Source: Stramonita haemastoma
Taxonomy: Eukaryota > Mollusca > Gastropoda > Neogastropoda > Muricidae
DNA: 11,998 nucleotides
Reading direction: 5' to 3'
Assembly: GCA_030674155.1 (NCBI GenBank)
Contig: JASPKP010008064.1
Location: forward strand, 1-11,998
Part shown: piece after piece, positions 8,143 through 11,998 of the stretch
Layout: every line of letters starts with the position of its first letter
How positions within the stretch are numbered: position 1 is the stretch's first letter
The notes under the pieces: generated by a model
What the model was told of the DNA's origin: nothing
Databases searched by the model: none
The model's input: only the letters and a program-made list of their open reading frames with translations
Made by a program: the position numbers and the translations under genes

Positions 8143-8784
8143 ATGTCTACTCTGCCTCAAGGCAACTTGCTGTATTTTATTGACTTTCGATTTGAGCAGA
8201 TGCAGCAAGAATTACAGCTGCTTTTGGCAGAAATAAAAAACAATATTGATGAAAAGTTTTGTAATCTAGAAGACAGTTTTGCACGTTTCTTTACTGAAGT
8301 CAGTCAACTGAAAGACACTGTACTTGTGCATACAGAAGATTTTAAAGAACTCAAAGAAGACAAAGCATTAATGTTAGACAGGATAGAGGCGCTGAAAAAA
8401 AAACTGGAGTCTACTGAACAGGATGTCAGAGCTTTAAACCTGAGGTTTATGGGTGTTAAGGAGCAGAGGTGGGAAGATGAACATGCAACAAGCCAGGTGA
8501 TTGTGGATGTACTGAACAACCATTCAACTTCACCCAGCTGGCAACAAATAGACATTGCCAGGGCATTCCGCATTGGCAGACCTCGCCATCACAGTGAAGA
8601 ACCCCGGCCCATACTTGTACAGTTTTGCCACTGGACTGACAAGATGGCTGTTCTGTGTGATAAAGAGCTCCAAAATAATCTAAGAATGAGTGGTATTTGG
8701 GTCACTGCTGACCTAACCACACGCCAGCAGGACCTACTTGATTTTCACTGGGGTCAAGGACAAGACTGCACACTTTCATGGTAG
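8143..8784 (+). pseudogene. LINE-C ORF1, N-terminal part: coiled coil, RRM-like and start of C-terminal domain
   Basis: The segment encodes 213 residues before a frameshift-induced stop. Residues 15-95 are rich in Glu, Lys and Leu with heptad-like spacing (EQMQQELQLLLAEIKNN, EALKKKLESTEQDVR), a probable trimerising coiled coil. Residues 96-172 (ALNLRFMGVKE to LVQFCHWTDKMAVL) match the RRM-like core of L1-type ORF1 proteins, and 173-203 (DKELQNNLRMSGIWVTADLT) begin the C-terminal RNA-binding domain. The product would coat LINE RNA as a nucleic-acid chaperone (family knowledge). The ATG at 8143 is chosen because it is the first in frame and a TGA lies 12 bases upstream. The true frame is lost between about 8735 and 8760. 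Confidence 0.82.
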
Positions 8785-10063
8785 AAAGTTGTATGTGCAT
8801 GACAAGGAGCAGACCAGGTCTTTCAGTTGCAGCCACAAAGAAAATGGCTGGCCACAAGTACAGGCTGGCAAACTTGCAGCTTTCAACACAAAGGGGAATG
8901 CCTGGCATGCAAACGACTACAAGACTAAGAAGTTTTCAGCAAAGGACAGACAACAGGCAGAGGGACACCAATTTGACAGTACCCATCAGGAAGGTGATCA
9001 TCTATTTTCAAGGCTTGGAAGCAATGCATCCAGATCACCTAATCAATACCAAAGCATGTGGCATGACAAACACCACAGACAAGTGGACCTAGAGGAGTAC
9101 TCAAGCAACAGTCCCAGAATAAGAGACAGATCCAGAGGCTTGAATCAATCCAGATGGCAGGACCATAGAAAAATGACATCTGTGTCACTGGTTCCAAATG
9201 TTCTGTCTTACAGTAGTACAGTAAAAACTGGTAGATCGACGGAACAAAATGACATGGACCACAGGAGAATCGTCCAAATGAAAGATTCTTTTAAAAAACC
9301 TAGTGCAGTGAACACAGAGGCCTCCAAAAGGTGCCCCAAACCTTCAAATGGAAATCACAGGAGCACTAGGAACAGCTTGGTTTCTTTAGGAGACAATGCC
9401 AACAAAACTGGCCATAATTCTCAACACGCACTTAGAAATAGGGAAGATCTTTTACATGCTGAATGCTCTGGCAGTGTTGACTCCCTACAAGACAAAGTGA
9501 CTGAGAAAAATCTTGACATGCATGACCAAGACAGAGACAAGACAGCCACAAGTGATGATGACAAGATAAGTAACACTGCTAACATCACAGAGCCTCAGAT
9601 TGAAGCTCGAGTCACAGGTCCATCTATCGGGCTTAGAAAAGATAGTTGTTTTAGTGAAGATGCATTTGATGACAGTTGTGCAGAAACCTTACCAAAACAT
9701 GACACAAATAAAGGTCAGACAGATACTACTGAAACAATTGATCAAATAAGAGATGATGAAACTCACAACTATTCCACTAGTAATCATGACAGTGTACAAA
9801 TATGTGATGACTTTGACAAAAAGAAGGATCACAACCCTACACATTTGCCAACAGCCTGCAGTCCACGACCAAGAAGGGCTGTATCCAGCTCTAGAATTAA
9901 CAGGAAAGCATGCAAGAAAACTGCTGGGAGATCCAACAGTCAAGGTAACATTGTGGACTCCTTTAAAAAGACAGAGTCAGTAAATCAGGCACAGGACAAA
10001 AACAAGCCACAGCAGTCAATGTCCCAACATAAAAAGAAAGGTGCCTCAGGCATCAAGAAATAG
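8738..10063 (+). pseudogene. LINE-C ORF1, C-terminal part with long polar tail
   Basis: The open frame starts with a non-conserved stretch. ORF1 resumes at about 8750 with VKDKTAHFHGRKLYVHDKE, the end of the L1-type C-terminal RNA-binding domain, so this is the continuation of the 8143 frame after a one-base slip and its ATG is not a start. About 400 residues follow that are rich in Ser, Asn, Asp, Lys, His and Gln, with no hydrophobic core and no CCHC zinc knuckle that I can see. Basic clusters (PRPRRAVSSSRINRKACKK) lie near the end, and it closes with HKKKGASGIKK. The tail is probably disordered and RNA-binding (inference). Together the two parts would be about 640 residues, long for an ORF1. 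The tail is open for 1.3 kb without a stop, so decay is recent or light. Confidence 0.72.
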
Positions 10064-10102
10064 GGATTCGGCCAGGCCATGTTATCTGATAGTAAGTCCT
10101 AA

Positions 10103-10378
10103 ACAACAGAGGAACAGTCCACAGCATATCAAAATGAATCTGTGTATGTACAAAATGTAAATAATAATTCAGTTAAATGTTTTAATTATAATGTAAATGG
10201 TCTCTTGCCAAAACTAGAGAATGTTGACTTTATAAACTTCCTTACTTCATATGATTTTATATGTCTAACTGAAACATTTGTTGGGTTTGAGTTTGAATCT
10301 AATCTATTTGAAGATTTTGTAATATTCACATCAAAGGCAAAAAAACTGTCCCACCAAAGGAGATACTCTGGGGTGTAA
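10103..10378 (+). pseudogene. LINE-C ORF2, first endonuclease segment
   Basis: The frame opens after a TAA at 10100-10102 and has no ATG; the GTG at 10142 is only a nominal start, so the real initiation site is unknown or lost. It contains CFNYNVNGLLPKLEN, with the conserved Asn of APE endonucleases, and FICLTETFV, with the metal-binding Glu. The RYSGV end is where SGGV is usual in LINE endonucleases. The frame is broken at 10370-10373, where one G appears to be missing from a G run. It would nick the chromosomal target (family knowledge) if whole. Confidence 0.75.
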
Positions 10379-10851
10379 TTGTTCTAATACGAAAAACATT
10401 TTCCAAGTTTGTAGAACGCATTTTTATAGGAGAGGAAAATATTGTTGTGGCAAATATACACAAAAATCTTTTCTGTACTGAAAAAAGCATTATGTACATG
10501 TGTTGTTACCTACCTCCATGTGATTCTACATTCTGGAATAGCCAACAGGATCTTTATGGCATGGAGATGCAAGAGCAGTGTTTTGAACATTTGTGTGATT
10601 TGTATGGTGACTTTTTTGTTCTGTTAACTGGAGACCTAAATGCAAGAACAGCAAGTCAGAATTATTCTTTCAATGGAAATAGCACTAACTTTGGCAAAAC
10701 ATCTGTTCCTGCTGAAAATCAGTCTCCAAGGAAATCACAAGATAAGGTTGTTAACAATTTTGCTGATCAGTTAATTGGTTTATGCAATATTGTAACCCCC
10801 CTCACCAAACGTATTTTTGTGTTTGGCATTACTAAGTGTAAGTTTCAGTAA
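10374..10851 (+). pseudogene. LINE-C ORF2, second endonuclease segment, truncated
   Basis: After the lost G the frame reads GVIVLIRKTFSKFVER, then VVANIHKNLFCTEKS, MYMCCYLPP with the conserved Tyr-Pro region, and LLTGDLNARTAS with the Asp/Asn pair of the active site. The ATG at 10447 is internal. Homology runs to about DKVVNNFADQLIGLCNI (near 10795), after which the sequence no longer resembles an endonuclease and stops at 10849-10851. The Ser/Asp/Tyr and S-D-H motifs that complete the catalytic site are absent, as is all of RT. Confidence 0.75.
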
Positions 10852-11093
10852 CTCCCTTGTAGAGTTGAGTGATCGCCCCTTAAAAAAGAGTGCCTATCGG
10901 GATACTTCTGTTTTTTAAATCTCACTTCCTGCCTGGGCCTAGTGAAGGAAAGGAGCGTGACTGGACTCTTTGAGTCTGGATGTTCCTGATTAAGGTTTGA
11001 TATCATTAATTTCGTTTTTGGTCATACGATCTGTTTAAGCCAATTTTAGCTTAATTCAGATTAGTTGTGGAAGGTTCAGGAAAACTATATGTT
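10796..11093. other. Non-coding sequence after the LINE-C break
   Basis: No coding or RNA gene recognised. It holds a small inverted repeat (AAGC/GCTT at about 11037-11052) and one copy of GTGATCG (10869-10875), a heptamer that recurs twice in the tandem unit further right (11132-11138 and 11150-11156). It may be the start of the same repetitive unit as the following array. Confidence 0.35.
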
Positions 11094-11712
11094 TGATTAA
11101 ATTTCACAGGCTTTCAACCTGTGAATAAACAGTGATCGTAATTTCGTAAGTGATCGCTTCGAACAAAGGAAGCGTGGGTCCCGTCATGGTCTTTGTTGTA
11201 AACTTAATTGTTGGTAGAATATTGTGCAGCTATTATTAAAATGCTGGAAATATTCTAGTGTGACTTTACACTACAAATGTATGGGTGTGAAGGACTACTT
11301 AATTTTTTGTAATGATTTTATCACTACGAATTCTGACGTATTTGTGATATATCATTTAGGAAATTTAAACAGTTGAAATATCAGTGGGGCATTAATTTAA
11401 TTTGAGAGGCTTTTAGCCTGTGAATTAACAGTGAGACCTAGTGGTTGTTTTGAACAAAGCATGTAAATGTTAACACAGTCATGGTTTTTGTTGTATGTTT
11501 AATTTGTGGTAGAATATTGTTCAGCTATTATTAAAATGCTGGAAATATTCTAGTGTGACTTTACACTACAAGTGTGTGGGTGTGAAGGACTACTTAATTT
11601 TTGCAATAATTTTATCACTACGAATTCCGACATATTTGTGATATATCATTTAGGAAATTCAAACAGTTGTAATGGCATCGGAATGTCATTGTGGACATTT
11701 ATTTAAAATAAA
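11094..11712. repeat. Two tandem ~295-bp repeat units with conserved hairpins
   Basis: Two units sit head to tail with an offset of 294-299 bp. The best-conserved core is 11213-11375 versus 11508-11669, roughly ten differences in 163 bp, many of them transitions. Both cores contain the perfect inverted repeat TAGTGT-GACTTT-ACACTA (11256-11273 and 11551-11568). Unit 1 starts with TTCACAGG/CCTGTGAA (11103-11110 and 11118-11125); unit 2 has a weaker version around AGGC/GCCT. Unit 1 also has CGCTTC/GAAGCG (11155-11174). No coding capacity. It could be a short satellite array or the duplicated end of a transposable element. Confidence 0.75.
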
Positions 11713-11732
11713 TTAGTCCTTCTTAATAATGT

Positions 11733-11850
11733 TGGCATAGTTTCATAGGATGGACCATCATCTGTCCTAAAGTAAATGAGACATGTTGAGATGCTTGCAC
11801 AGTTTCATAGGATGGACCATCATCTGTCCTAAAGTAAATGAAACGTGTGT
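11733..11850. repeat. 62-bp direct repeat pair, each with a hairpin
   Basis: Two copies with a 62-bp period share a nearly identical core (from TTTCATAGGATGG at 11741 and again at 11803) through CCTAAAGTAAATGA. Each core folds as TAGGATGGA / TCTGTCCTA with a CCATCA loop, counting two G-T wobble pairs. The copies differ mainly outside this core. Confidence 0.78.
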
Positions 11851-11862
11851 AATACTAACTAC

Positions 11863-11991
11863 TAAAATTATGTAATAATTTTAGAGGTGATGTTAGATTG
11901 TTTTGAGAATATTTAATTCTCACGAGAATGGCAAACTGGATAGGGTGAAAGTACCTTTTGGTAATTGAGCTTAGTGTTGTAAACAAGCTCA
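11863..11991. repeat. Cluster of short perfect inverted repeats
   Basis: Three hairpins follow one another: TAAAATTAT-GTA-ATAATTTTA (11863-11883, 9-bp stem), GAGAAT-ATTTA-ATTCTC (11905-11921) and TGAGCTT ... AAGCTCA (11966-11972 with 11985-11991). Individually such stems can arise by chance in AT-rich DNA; their density beside the hairpin-bearing repeats is what makes them notable. Confidence 0.5.
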
Positions 11992-11998
11992 GTGATGG

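Larger units (their letters stand above)
8143..10795 (+). mobile_element. LINE-C: 5' half of an L1/CR1-like LINE, 3' truncated
   Basis: The plus strand carries an ORF1 with L1-type domains (8143-10063), a 78-bp gap and the N-terminal part of an APE endonuclease (about 10103-10795). RT and everything 3' of it are missing, the reverse of normal 5' truncation. The left boundary coincides with the ORF1 ATG, immediately beside the truncated end of LINE-B on the other strand. The right boundary is where endonuclease homology fades into unrelated sequence. Each ORF carries one frameshift. The endonuclease type (NVNGLLPKL) looks unlike that expected for LINE-B's RNase H-bearing group, so the two are probably different families. 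Confidence 0.8.

Noticed and set aside
11094..11850. Possible CRISPR array from repeated hairpin units
   Set aside because: Only two copies of each unit, no regular unique spacers, no cas genes and a clearly animal, LINE-filled context.

Overview
The window looks like repeat-rich nuclear DNA of an animal. There is no bacterial operon structure and no host gene with recognisable exons. Almost all coding potential belongs to decayed non-LTR (LINE-type) retrotransposons, and there are long CT, CA and TG microsatellites. The mixture of LINE types resembles what is common in marine invertebrates, molluscs in particular. That is a weak inference from memory of these families; no host gene confirms it.

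Layout. (1) 1 to ~3760, minus strand: LINE-A, a largely full-length-looking element with a GC-rich ~1.2 kb leader, an AP-type endonuclease domain and a reverse transcriptase (RT) domain. They lie in one continuous frame broken by only two nonsense codons (1275-1277 and 279-281); the element runs off the left edge. (2) ~3760 to ~6260: AT-rich non-coding DNA with (CT)n at 3969-4082, (CA)n at 4279-4652 and (TG)n at 5157-5515. (3) 6264-6471: an 18-bp inverted repeat with one mismatch encloses about 170 bp, a possible MITE. (4) ~6620 to ~8140, minus strand: LINE-B, a 5'-truncated element keeping the end of RT, a ribonuclease H domain, a C-terminal Cys/His motif and a 3' tail. It is damaged by about five indels and a lost RNase H catalytic glutamate. 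(5) 8143 to ~10795, plus strand: LINE-C, the 5' half of another element, with an L1-like ORF1 (coiled coil, RRM-like and C-terminal domains, long polar tail) and the first part of an ORF2 endonuclease. It has one frameshift in each ORF and is cut off inside the endonuclease. (6) ~10795-11998: non-coding DNA with two ~295-bp tandem units, a 62-bp direct-repeat pair and several short perfect hairpins.

None of these genes appears able to work. The endonuclease and RT would nick target DNA and copy element RNA by target-primed reverse transcription, with ORF1 protein binding the RNA, but each set is broken. I found no tRNA, rRNA, CRISPR array or convincing host coding gene. The parts that known families do not readily explain are the inverted-repeat element at 6264-6471, the head-to-head LINE-B/LINE-C junction near 8140, and the hairpin-bearing tandem repeats after 11094.
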